From Streptomyces shenzhenensis (GTDB lineage Bacteria > Actinomycetota > Actinomycetes > Streptomycetales > Streptomycetaceae): DNA of 64,000 nucleotides. The notes below the pieces were generated by a model that searched no databases, was not told the DNA's origin, and worked only from the letters and a program-made list of their open reading frames with translations. Shown here piece after piece: positions 25,851 through 34,015 of the stretch (its first letter is position 1; each line of letters begins with the position of its first letter). The stretch is from contig NZ_PENI01000007.1 in NCBI RefSeq assembly GCF_003688995.1, forward strand, positions 62,001 through 126,000, in the 5' to 3' direction. A program made the position numbers and the translations under genes.

Positions 25851-26648
25851 ATGCGAATTGGAGAGCTCGCCGACCTCGCCGGCATCACCACCCGCGCCGT
25901 GCGCCACTACCACCGCATCGGGCTGCTGCCCGAGCCGCCGCGGCAGCCCAACGGGTACCGCGAGTACGCGCTGCGCGACGCCGTCGAGCTGGCCCGCGTG
26001 CGCCGGCTCACCGAACTGGGTCTGAGCCTGGACGAGGTCAAGACCGTGCTCGCGGACGACGCGGGCAAGGATCTGGTCGAGATCCTCGCGGAGCTGGACG
26101 CCGACCTGGCCCGCCAGGAAGAGGCCATCCGGGACCGCCGCGCCCGCCTGGCCCAGCTGCTGAAGCAGGCCGAGCGGACCGGGCGGCTGCCCACCGACGC
26201 CCCCGTCTCCCCCGAGCTGACCGCCCTGTTCGATGTCATGGCCCACACATCGGCGGGGCTGCCGGGACCGGAGCCGGTGTCGGCGGCCAAGGAGCGGGAA
26301 CTGCTCGCCCTGCTGGAGACCGGCTCACCGGGCGGCGACCGCCGCTGGCTCGACGCGCTGATGCACAGCCTGAGCGCCGACCCGGAGGCCATGCGGCGGG
26401 CCTACGAGGTCTACGCCCGGATGGACGAGCTGGCCGACGCCGACGAGGACGACCCGCGGGTGCCGGAGATCGCCCGGGCCATGGCCGCGGCCGTCCCCGA
26501 CGAGGCGGTTCGGGCCCTGAACATCCCGGACGCCGGCGACATGGACGAGCACAGCGGCTTCATGGACGCCTTCTTCGCCGAAGTCGCCCCCGCCCAGTCC
26601 GCGGCCCTGCGCGGCGCCATCGCCCTGCTGCGGGAGCGTGCCCGGTGA
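25851..26648 (+). CDS. MerR family transcriptional regulator
   Basis: A 265-residue regulator. The N-terminal winged helix is MRIGELADLAGITTRAVRHYHRIGLLP, followed by the RYxxYALRDAVEL-type wing (here GYREYALRDAVELARV) and a coiled-coil helix (residues about 75-110) for dimerisation. The long C-terminal domain (about 150 residues) is a ligand-sensing region without metal-binding Cys pairs, so it probably senses an organic molecule. It appears to be leaderless and autoregulated through the dyad promoter. Its stop overlaps the GTG of a membrane protein, so both are made together. Confidence 0.92.
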   Translation: MRIGELADLAGITTRAVRHYHRIGLLPEPPRQPNGYREYALRDAVELARVRRLTELGLSLDEVKTVLADDAGKDLVEILAELDADLARQEEAIRDRRARLAQLLKQAERTGRLPTDAPVSPELTALFDVMAHTSAGLPGPEPVSAAKERELLALLETGSPGGDRRWLDALMHSLSADPEAMRRAYEVYARMDELADADEDDPRVPEIARAMAAAVPDEAVRALNIPDAGDMDEHSGFMDAFFAEVAPAQSAALRGAIALLRERAR

Positions 26649-27544
26649 AGACGCTGAGAAGGGTCGTGCGCTGGTCCTTCGCCGCGCTCGTGCCCGGCGA
26701 ACTCGTCCTCGTGCTGTGTCTGGCCGGCGGGGTACGGATCCCCGCGGGCGTCCGTCCGGCGCTGGAGTCGGCGGTGCTCACGCTCGTGGCCGCGGCGATC
26801 ACCTTGTTCTGCCTCGACCGCCGGCGGCACCGCCGGGACGGTCTCGACCGCCGTGCCGCCTTCCTGGCCGCGATCGCCGACACCGTCCCGGCGCCCGTGC
26901 GCACGCTGGCCGCCCACGAGCTCGTCCTCTCCGCCAGCCTTCTGCGCTGGGTGTTCCGCCGCGGCTCGCACGGCGTGCGCGACGGCGACCTGCCCGTCCG
27001 GTACGCCGCGGGCCAGACGGCCGTCATGTTCGGCTTCCTCTTCGTCTGTGTCGTCGAGACCGTGGCCCTGGCCCTGCTGATCCCCTGGCCCGTGGTGCAC
27101 GCGGTCACTCTGGTCCTCGACATCTGGGGCTGCTACTTCGTCCTCGCCCTGCACGCCTCCTGCGTGGTGCGCCCGCACGTGATCGGCGCCGACGGCTCGC
27201 TGCGCCTGCGCTACGGCGCCCTGGTGGACATCCGCATCCCGGCCGACCGCATCGCCTCCGTCCGTCCGGACCGGAAGTTCCCGGAGAGCAGACTGGCCGC
27301 CGTGGACGAGAACGGCGTCGCCGACCTGGCCGTGGGCGGCCAGACGACGGTGACCGTCGAGCTCACCGAGCCGGTGCGGTACGTACGCGTCCTGGGCAGG
27401 CCCGCGGAGGCCCGCGCCATCCGCTTCTACGCCGACGACGCCGCACCGGCCGTGGCCGCGCTGCGGGCGGCCGGTACGAACCGGACCGCCGACGCCGCCG
27501 ACGCCGCCGGCTCCGCCGTGGCCGACCGCGCCGGGAACCGGTGA
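26645..27544 (+). CDS. Integral membrane protein of unknown function, coupled to MerR
   Basis: A 299-residue protein starting at GTG and overlapping the merR stop by GTGA. Two hydrophobic segments lie in the first 60 residues and two more around residues 120-175 (FGFLFVCVVETVALALLIPW, then VTLVLDIWGCYFVLAL). The last 120 residues form a soluble beta-rich domain that resembles a PH-like module (LRLRYGALVDIRIPADRIASV). I do not recognise a family. Coupling to merR suggests it is the effector of that response, perhaps in the cell envelope. Confidence 0.75.
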   Translation: MKTLRRVVRWSFAALVPGELVLVLCLAGGVRIPAGVRPALESAVLTLVAAAITLFCLDRRRHRRDGLDRRAAFLAAIADTVPAPVRTLAAHELVLSASLLRWVFRRGSHGVRDGDLPVRYAAGQTAVMFGFLFVCVVETVALALLIPWPVVHAVTLVLDIWGCYFVLALHASCVVRPHVIGADGSLRLRYGALVDIRIPADRIASVRPDRKFPESRLAAVDENGVADLAVGGQTTVTVELTEPVRYVRVLGRPAEARAIRFYADDAAPAVAALRAAGTNRTADAADAAGSAVADRAGNR

Positions 27545-27564
27545 CCACCACCGGGGACGGCCGG

Positions 27565-28473
27565 TCACGGGACGGACGGGCCGGTGATGAGGTGTCCCTC
27601 GGGGTCGTACGGCCAGACGTTGGGGACGCAGCCGTGCATGCCCTTGATCTGCTGCATCATCGCGGGCGCCGGTTTCCCCCTGCCCGGGCAGGTGACATGG
27701 CCGTGGCCGAGGAAGTGGCCCACCTCGTGGTTGATGACGAGGGCCCGGTAGGCGGTGACGTCGTGCGCGTAGACGGGGGTCGCCTGTTCCCAGCGTCTGA
27801 GGTTGACCATGACGTTGCGGTCGACGCTGCAGTTGACCTCGCCGCCGGTGTCGAGGCCGTACCGTCCGCAGATGTCGTCGACGGTTCCCGGTGTGGCGAT
27901 CCGGACCACGAAGTCGGCGGGGTCGGCGGCGACCCGCCGGAACGCCGAGTGCCCGTCGGCCGTCCAGCCACGCGGATCGGCGAGGATGCGCTCCACCTCC
28001 TCGGCGGCGTCGGCGGCGGACACTCCGCTGCCGTGCTCCGCCTCGACCCGGTAGCGCAGCGCCTTTCCAGAGCCCGTCTTCGCGCTCTCGCCGGGTGCCG
28101 TGACGAACGTTCCCGGCCCCGTCTCGGGGATGCCTGATTCGGAGGGGCGGGCGGACGCGCGGTGTCCGGCGGAGGCGCTCGGTGCCGGTGCCGACGGCTC
28201 GGGGGAACGGCGGGCCGGCGGGGTGTGCTCGGCACGTGCGCCGGATTGGCCTGCCGCCGCCGGGGGTTCGGCGCCGGACGGCTGCCACGCCACCACCGCG
28301 CAGCCCGCGGCCGCGAGGGCGGCAACCGCGGCCAGCCCGCCGGCCAGCCGCTTCCCGTGCTTCTTTCCGCGCGTGCTCCCGCGCCGCTTCCCGCGCCGCG
28401 CGGCGGCGTGCACGGAACGGCTCCGACGGCGGCGGGAACCGGGGGACTTTCCTTGGTACGCAGTCACGATCAT
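27565..28473 (-). CDS. DUF3152 putative metalloprotease
   Basis: A 302-residue exported or membrane-anchored protein. A very basic N-terminus (residues 10-42) precedes one hydrophobic segment (LAGGLAAVAALAAAGCAVVAW), then a Ser/Pro-rich linker to about residue 135, then the DUF3152 domain. That domain contains HEVGHFLGHGH (249-259), the full metzincin zinc motif HExxHxxGxxH, and a Met-turn-like PAMMQQ. The family is described as uncharacterised, but these residues argue for a zinc peptidase outside the membrane. It stands alone, convergent with the membrane protein gene. Confidence 0.85.
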   Translation of the reverse strand: MIVTAYQGKSPGSRRRRSRSVHAAARRGKRRGSTRGKKHGKRLAGGLAAVAALAAAGCAVVAWQPSGAEPPAAAGQSGARAEHTPPARRSPEPSAPAPSASAGHRASARPSESGIPETGPGTFVTAPGESAKTGSGKALRYRVEAEHGSGVSAADAAEEVERILADPRGWTADGHSAFRRVAADPADFVVRIATPGTVDDICGRYGLDTGGEVNCSVDRNVMVNLRRWEQATPVYAHDVTAYRALVINHEVGHFLGHGHVTCPGRGKPAPAMMQQIKGMHGCVPNVWPYDPEGHLITGPSVP

Positions 28474-28607
28474 TCACGGTGTGACCGCGATGTGATCACC
28501 CCTGGCCCGATTCATAACGGATCGATAACGCTCGATCGTGAGTGCGTCCATATGATCAACCGGTAACAGTTTTCCGGCCGGGCGGACGACATACCGATAC
28601 TGGGCCC

Positions 28608-29300
28608 ATGCCACGTGTACTGCTGATCGAAGACGACCGCGCCGTGCGCGAGGGCGTCACCCTGGCCCTGCGCCGGCAGCGCCATGACGTCGTCGCCGCC
28701 GGGACCGGCGAGGAGGGGATGGACCGGCTGCGGTCCTTCCGTCCGGACATCGTCGTCCTCGATCTGATGCTGCCCGGCATGACGGGGTTCGAGGTGTGCC
28801 GCGGCATACGGGCCGTCGACCAGACACTGCCGATCATCATGGCGACCGCGCGGGGCGACGAGGTGGACATCGTTGTCGGCCTGGAGGCGGGCGCCGACGA
28901 CTACGTGGTCAAGCCCGTGCAGGCCCGGGTCCTCGACGCGCGGATCCGCGCTGTCCTGCGCCGGGCCGGCGGGACGTCCGCCGGCACCGCCCTGCCGAAG
29001 ATCGACACCTACGGCGACCTGGCCGTCGACCGGGCCGGGCTCACCGTCACGCTGAACGGCGTGCCGATACCGCTCGCCCCCTCCGAACGGCGGCTGCTGC
29101 TCACCCTGTCCGCCTCACCCGGCCAGGTGTTCAGCCGGCAGCAGCTGCTGGAAGCGGTCTGGGAGCACGACTACCACGGTGACGCCCGCCTGGTGGACGC
29201 CTGCGTCAAACGGCTGCGCACCAAGCTGGACGAGCCGCCGCGCGCCCCCCGCTACATCCACACCGTGCGCGGTTTCGGCTACCGCTTCGCCGCCCGGTGA
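28608..29300 (+). CDS. OmpR-family response regulator
   Basis: A 230-residue response regulator. The receiver has the acidic pair IEDDR, phospho-acceptor Asp52 (VVLDLMLPGMTG), Thr in MATARG and Lys in YVVKPV; the C-terminal winged helix ends VRGFGYRFAAR. The ATG is chosen because LLIEDDRAVREG follows directly; the ribosome site is poor. Its stop overlaps the sensor kinase start (GTGA), and the kinase overlaps a lipoprotein gene, so the three form one unit. The order resembles envelope-stress systems such as MtrAB-LpqB or CseBC, but with a short lipoprotein; equivalence to either is not shown. Confidence 0.93.
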   Translation: MPRVLLIEDDRAVREGVTLALRRQRHDVVAAGTGEEGMDRLRSFRPDIVVLDLMLPGMTGFEVCRGIRAVDQTLPIIMATARGDEVDIVVGLEAGADDYVVKPVQARVLDARIRAVLRRAGGTSAGTALPKIDTYGDLAVDRAGLTVTLNGVPIPLAPSERRLLLTLSASPGQVFSRQQLLEAVWEHDYHGDARLVDACVKRLRTKLDEPPRAPRYIHTVRGFGYRFAAR

Positions 29301-30772
29301 GGGCGCGCCGGCTGCGCGGCCTGCGGCCCCGCCTGGTGGTGGCCTTCGGACTCGTCGCCACCGCCGCCGCCACCACGACGGGCACCCTGACCTTCCGGGA
29401 GGCGCGCACCGGAGTGCTCCAGCAGAGCCAGGACGCCGTGATCAGACAGCTGCGCACCCAGGTCAGCCAGCGCGCCCCCGAACTCGGCTTTCCGCCCGAC
29501 CGGTCGGCGCTGCAGCGGCTCGCGTCCGACGTGGCGGCCACCGAGGGGCAGGGGCACTGGCGCGTGCTGGTCACGTTCCGGAAACTGAGTGCGCCGTCCG
29601 TCCCCGGCGACCGCTTCGAAGAGCTGACACCGGCGGTGCGGGAGGCCGTCGGATCCAGCCGGGCCACCGTCTTCCAGCGGGTGCGCAGGGACGGGCGCAC
29701 CTCACTGGTCGTCGGCATGTCCGTCACCTTCGGCGCCCCGGACGGACGGCACCTGGCGTCCGGGGTCCAGGTGTTCCTCGTCGTTCCGCAGACCACCGAG
29801 CAGGCGTATGTCGACGCCCTGGTCACCGCCGTCGAACGGGCCCTGGTACCGGCCCTCGTGCTCGCCGTGGCGCTCGCCCTGCTGGCCGCCCGTGGCGTGC
29901 TGCTGCCGGTACGGGCGCTGCGGCACGCCACCCGCAGCATCGCCGAGGGCCGCCTCGACACGCGGCTCGCGGTCAACGGTTCCGACGAACTCGCCGATCT
30001 GTCGCACACGTTCAACGAGACGGCCGCCGCGCTGGAGGCGTCGGTGACGGAGTTGCGGGAGATGGAGGCACGGGCGCGCCGCTTCGCCGCGGACGTCTCG
30101 CACGAACTGCGCACCCCGCTGGCCGCCATGTCGGCGGTCACGGACGTGCTGGACGAGGACGCCGCCCGGCTGGCTCCGGACACGGCCACCGCGGTACGGC
30201 TGATCAGTGAGGAGACCGTGAAACTCGCCCGCCTCGTGGACGACTTGATGGAGATGTCCCGCTTCGACGCGGGCGCGGCGGTCCTGCACCTGGACGAGAT
30301 CGATCTCGCCGAGTCCGTCCGGCGCACGCTCGCCACCCGCGGCTGGTCCGACTCGGTGCAGACGGATCTGCCGGCGCCCGACGCGCTGCGCGGACGCGTC
30401 GACCCGCGCCGCCTCGATGTGGTCGTCGCCAATCTCGTCGGCAACGCGCTGCGGCACGGCACCCGTCCCGTTCGGGTGCGCCTCCACGCGCGCGATGCGG
30501 CCGGGGCCGGGCGCCTCGCGGTCATCGAGGTACGGGACAGCGGACCCGGCATCCCCGACGCCGTACTGCCGCATGTCTTCGAGCGGTTCTACAAGTCGGA
30601 CAGTGCCAGGGCCCGTTCCGAGGGCAGCGGGCTCGGCTTGTCGATCACCGCCGAGAACGTCCGGATGCACGGCGGCACGGTCCGTGCGGCGAACCATCCG
30701 GCGGGAGGCGCCGTGTTCACCGTGGAACTCCCGCTGCGGCGGGACGATCTGTCCCAGGAGAATCCGACATGA
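29297..30772 (+). CDS. Sensor histidine kinase
   Basis: A 491-residue membrane kinase. TM1 is residues about 12-31 and TM2 about 178-200, enclosing an extracytoplasmic sensor domain of about 145 residues. A HAMP domain follows (RGVLLPVRALRHATRSIAEG), then the H-box ADVSHELRTPLAAM with His269, and the ATPase domain with NLVGNALRHG (N), DSGPGIP (G1) and SGLGLSI (G2). All catalytic boxes look intact. It starts with GTG overlapping the regulator stop and itself overlaps the lipoprotein gene. The signal is unknown; the coupled lipoprotein may modulate it from outside. Confidence 0.93.
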   Translation: MRARRLRGLRPRLVVAFGLVATAAATTTGTLTFREARTGVLQQSQDAVIRQLRTQVSQRAPELGFPPDRSALQRLASDVAATEGQGHWRVLVTFRKLSAPSVPGDRFEELTPAVREAVGSSRATVFQRVRRDGRTSLVVGMSVTFGAPDGRHLASGVQVFLVVPQTTEQAYVDALVTAVERALVPALVLAVALALLAARGVLLPVRALRHATRSIAEGRLDTRLAVNGSDELADLSHTFNETAAALEASVTELREMEARARRFAADVSHELRTPLAAMSAVTDVLDEDAARLAPDTATAVRLISEETVKLARLVDDLMEMSRFDAGAAVLHLDEIDLAESVRRTLATRGWSDSVQTDLPAPDALRGRVDPRRLDVVVANLVGNALRHGTRPVRVRLHARDAAGAGRLAVIEVRDSGPGIPDAVLPHVFERFYKSDSARARSEGSGLGLSITAENVRMHGGTVRAANHPAGGAVFTVELPLRRDDLSQENPT

Positions 30773-31299
30773 AGGCCGGCCACCGACTCGCGCTGCTGAC
30801 CGTGCCGGCACTGCTCGGGCTCTGCTCCTGCGGGATTCCCGCGACCGGGGTGGTGGAGGCCGGCGGTCCGGCGAGCGGGATCGAACCGGTGACGCCGGTG
30901 TACTTCCTCCGGGACGGGGCGCTCGTCGCGGTGCCGCGCGCGACCGCAGACCCCGGGGACGCCGGGGCGGCCCTGGACCTGCTCCTTCTCGGACCGGCGC
31001 CCGTGGAGGGGGCCGGCGGCCTGTCCACCGAGGTGCCGGGAATGCTGCCCGCCACCTCCCCCGTACCCGAGAACACCTCGGCGGCCGGCCCGACCGTGTC
31101 GGTGAAGGGCGACACGGTCGGGATCCGGCTGCCGCCCGGCTTCGACAGGTTGTCCCGTCTCGCCGCGGAACAGCTGATCTGTACGGCGGCCGCGGCGCAC
31201 CGTATCGGCGAACCGTCCGCCGATACGGTGACGGTGACCGTGTCCACCGGCAGCGGGCGGCAGGCCGAGGGAACGGACGGGGACTGCCCCGGCGCGTGA
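30769..31299 (+). CDS. GerMN-type lipoprotein of the two-component operon
   Basis: A 176-residue lipoprotein. The signal sequence ends in a lipobox LCSC, with Cys21 as the acylated residue. The mature part has a GerMN-like pattern (VTPVYFLRDGALVAVPRATADPG, AALDLLLLGPAP, LSTEVPG), as found in the first domain of LpqB, but it lacks LpqB's beta-propeller. ATGA overlap with the kinase gene means strict co-translation. By analogy with LpqB, I infer that it tunes the sensor kinase at the outer face of the membrane. Confidence 0.8.
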   Translation: MKAGHRLALLTVPALLGLCSCGIPATGVVEAGGPASGIEPVTPVYFLRDGALVAVPRATADPGDAGAALDLLLLGPAPVEGAGGLSTEVPGMLPATSPVPENTSAAGPTVSVKGDTVGIRLPPGFDRLSRLAAEQLICTAAAAHRIGEPSADTVTVTVSTGSGRQAEGTDGDCPGA

Positions 31300-31327
31300 G
31301 CGCGGCGCCGTGCCGGGCACCGCTCGG

Positions 31328-32560
31328 TCAGGCCGTCTCCTCCGGTTCGGACGCGAGGAGCCCGGAACGGGCGGACGAGGCGCGGGCCGGACCGGGGGCC
31401 GCCACGGGATCGGGGAGGGCGATGTGCTCGACGAGCCCGTCGAGCCGGCCGGTGCTGCGGTGCAGTGCCCGCTGGCGGTCGGCGGGGCCGCCCTCGGCGG
31501 CGAGCCGGTCCAGCCAGGCGTTCACCGACGCCCGGTCGCCGGCGTCCGGGAGATGGGGCCACAGCAGGCGGCGCGCCGTCTCGATCTGCCGCACGACCGG
31601 GGTCGCCGCGGGGGCCGCGCCGCTGATCAGGTCCAGCAGATCTCCGGTGACCCCTTCGCGCGCCGCCTGCCAGCAGGCGCCGACGAGCACGTCCTGCTCC
31701 ACCAGCGGCGGGAGGACGCCCGCCCGGACCGCGGCGCGGGCACGCACGACCACGGCCCACACCACAAGGGCGTAGGCCACCGTCTCGCCCACGGTCGGCA
31801 GTACGTCGGCGACGCGGACCTCGACGGTCGGTACATGGCGCGAGGGGCGGGCGTACCAGTAGACCATCGCGGGATCCAGGGCCGCGCCGCTGGCCACGAG
31901 GGTCCGGACGAGTTCCTCGTAGTGCTGGGCAGAGCGCAGCACGGGAGGCGGGCCGGCCGTGGGCCAGCCGCGCCAGAGCATCGTGCGCCAGCTCGCGTAT
32001 CCGGTGTCGGCGCCGTTCCAGTAGGGGGAGTTGGCGGTCAGCGCCAGCAGCAGCGGCAGCCAGGGACGCAGGTGGTTGACGACGGCGACGGCGGTGGCCA
32101 GGTCCGGCACACCTACATGCACATGACAGGAACACACACCCTGGTCGCGGACGAGCGGCCCGAAGCGCTGCCGGATCCGGAGATACCGCGGGTGTTCGCG
32201 CAGCGGCGGTGTCTCCGGAGGATCGTCCGCACCCCCTGGCCCGGTACGCCCGATCGGCGAGGTTCCCGAGGGGAGCAGCAGACAGTCCCGTTCCCCCGCG
32301 GCCCGCGCGGCGGCCCCGCGCAGCCGCCCGAGTTCCCCGCGGAGCTGGGCCGCGGTGCCGCATACGCCGCTGACCGTCTCGATCATCGCCTCGGAGATCT
32401 CCGGCACCAGCTGCCCGGCCGTCAGCCGCTTCCGGCCGGCCTCCAGCACCTGGCTGCCCCGCCCCACGGGCCGGTACGCCTTCCGGTCGAGGAGCAGGAA
32501 CTCCTCCTCGACGCCCAGCGTGACCGTCTCGCGTAAGTCCCCTGGTCCCGAGCTGTCCAC
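31328..32560 (-). CDS. Glutamate-cysteine ligase family 2 (YbdK-type carboxylate-amine ligase)
   Basis: A 410-residue member of the GCS2 family, which joins a carboxylate (usually glutamate gamma-carboxyl) to an amine with ATP. The opening TLGVEEEFLLLD gives the Mg/ATP-binding glutamates; GVCSCHVHVGVPD, NSPYWNGADTGYASWR and VEVRVADVLPTV are family signatures. The GTG at 32560 has GGGGAGG 5 nt upstream. The C-terminal 40 residues (after LPDPVAAP) are an Ala/Ser-rich extension. Whether it makes gamma-glutamylcysteine or another amide is not decidable; actinomycetes use mycothiol, not glutathione. It is convergent with the two-component operon. Confidence 0.9.
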   Translation of the reverse strand: MDSSGPGDLRETVTLGVEEEFLLLDRKAYRPVGRGSQVLEAGRKRLTAGQLVPEISEAMIETVSGVCGTAAQLRGELGRLRGAAARAAGERDCLLLPSGTSPIGRTGPGGADDPPETPPLREHPRYLRIRQRFGPLVRDQGVCSCHVHVGVPDLATAVAVVNHLRPWLPLLLALTANSPYWNGADTGYASWRTMLWRGWPTAGPPPVLRSAQHYEELVRTLVASGAALDPAMVYWYARPSRHVPTVEVRVADVLPTVGETVAYALVVWAVVVRARAAVRAGVLPPLVEQDVLVGACWQAAREGVTGDLLDLISGAAPAATPVVRQIETARRLLWPHLPDAGDRASVNAWLDRLAAEGGPADRQRALHRSTGRLDGLVEHIALPDPVAAPGPARASSARSGLLASEPEETA

Positions 32561-32682
32561 CCGGCCTCCCCATCGTCGGCACACGGCGCGGTCGGCACCG
32601 TGCGGTGTGCTGTGTGGTGTGCAGTGGTGACTCAGTGCTACCCGCGGCGGGGACGGCTCACGACTGTCCGGGAACGCGGGCG

Positions 32683-33867
32683 TCAGGCGCTGATCGCCAC
32701 CCGGTCCCAGAACCAGTAGAGGCTGACGATCACGATGGGTGCGGACAGGGCCGGCAGTACCCGGCGGTGGACCGGTGACCGGCGCAGCAGGAGCAGCAGC
32801 GGGAAGACCACGACGATGATGCCCAACTGCACGGCCTCGATGCCCACGTTGAAGCTGAACAGCGACAACAGCAGTTCCCAGGACCAGCGTTCGTCGATGC
32901 CCAGCGATCCCGCGAAGCCCAGTCCGTGCACGAGACCGAAGACGAAGACGGTGGGCAGTCGCCAGCGTGCGTTGTCCGTGCGGTCGCGCAGCACGAGGCC
33001 CGCGATCGCGACGACGGCGATGGACGCGGCGATCAACGGCTCCACCAGCCCCGCCGGCACGTCGACGACGCCGCACGCGGCCAGCAGGAAGGTGATGCTG
33101 TGCGCGGCGGTGAACGCGGTCGCGGTGAGCGCGATCTCACGCAGGCTGCGGGCCCCGATGAGCAGGGAGAGCAGAAAGAGGATGTGGTCGAGGCCGAACA
33201 GCAGATGCTCGGTGCCGAGCAGGAAGAACTCCCAGATCTGGTGGGACTCCTGCCGTTCGGTCGCGGCGGCGGTGACGGAGGGTTCGGTGACGGTGAGGAT
33301 CTGCGAGCCCCGCCGGCCGTCGATGTCGTAGTGCACGATCGTCTTCGTGCTGTGCACGAAGCTCTCGGCGTCCGGGAACAGCGCGCTGGAGACGGTGACC
33401 GGCCCGGTGGCGCCGACCGGGCAGGTGAAGGCGAGGGTGAGCACGGCGTAGGGGCGTTCGCCGCGGGTGCGGATGTCCGCGTCGCCCACGGTGCGGGCCG
33501 GGCACGCCGTGTCGTCGCGGGTGATCACGAAGCGCCCGGTGACGTACTCGGACACCGCGTCCGCGTTCCGCTGGAGCTGGCGCAGTTGCTCGGCGCGGCC
33601 CTTCGCGTCGTACGCCTCGGCGTACAGCCAGGCCGACTTCATCAACAGGTCGTACTCGAGGTCGAGGGTGGCCTCGGGGCGGGCCGCACTGCCGTCGACC
33701 TCGACGTAGGCGGTCGAGGTGGCGTCGTGCGCGGCGGCGGGTGCCGCCTGGAGCAGACCCGCGCCGAGCAGCGCCGCCAGGGCGGTGAGCACGGCGAGCA
33801 GGGCGCCGCGCGGCCGGCCGGGCCGGGACGCGGGAGCAGGACGGAGAGCGGGGGGTGCGGGATCCAT
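32683..33867 (-). CDS. HupE/UreJ-family membrane protein
   Basis: A 394-residue protein. A signal peptide (residues about 20-46, ending APAAAHD) leads an extracytoplasmic domain of about 160 residues, then six or seven transmembrane helices. The core signature is LLGTEHLLFGLDHILFLLSLLIGARS, followed by AFTAAHSITFLLAA and FGLVHGLGFAGSLG; these His-rich helices define the HupE/UreJ_2 family, linked to nickel or cobalt uptake for hydrogenase and urease. No such enzymes are nearby, so the metal role here is an inference from the family. Confidence 0.88.
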   Translation of the reverse strand: MDPAPPALRPAPASRPGRPRGALLAVLTALAALLGAGLLQAAPAAAHDATSTAYVEVDGSAARPEATLDLEYDLLMKSAWLYAEAYDAKGRAEQLRQLQRNADAVSEYVTGRFVITRDDTACPARTVGDADIRTRGERPYAVLTLAFTCPVGATGPVTVSSALFPDAESFVHSTKTIVHYDIDGRRGSQILTVTEPSVTAAATERQESHQIWEFFLLGTEHLLFGLDHILFLLSLLIGARSLREIALTATAFTAAHSITFLLAACGVVDVPAGLVEPLIAASIAVVAIAGLVLRDRTDNARWRLPTVFVFGLVHGLGFAGSLGIDERWSWELLLSLFSFNVGIEAVQLGIIVVVFPLLLLLRRSPVHRRVLPALSAPIVIVSLYWFWDRVAISA

Positions 33868-33945
33868 GGCGGGCTCGGTTCTCGTGGCTGATGATCACGG
33901 CGGTGACCGTGGTCGTGATCCGGAGCGGGGAGGGACGGCGCGGGC

Positions 33946-33980
33946 CCGCCGCCCCGGACCGCGCGGGTCCGGGGCGGCGG
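33946..33980. terminator. Strong hairpin terminator
   Basis: Perfect 15-bp stem (arm CCGCCGCCCCGGACC), 5-nt loop, 35 bp after the stop of the minus-strand phosphoesterase gene and upstream of the HupE-like gene. It should insulate the two. Confidence 0.8.
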
Positions 33981-34015
33981 ACGATCACCGCCGGGCACGG
34001 CCGGCGGTCAGCCGG

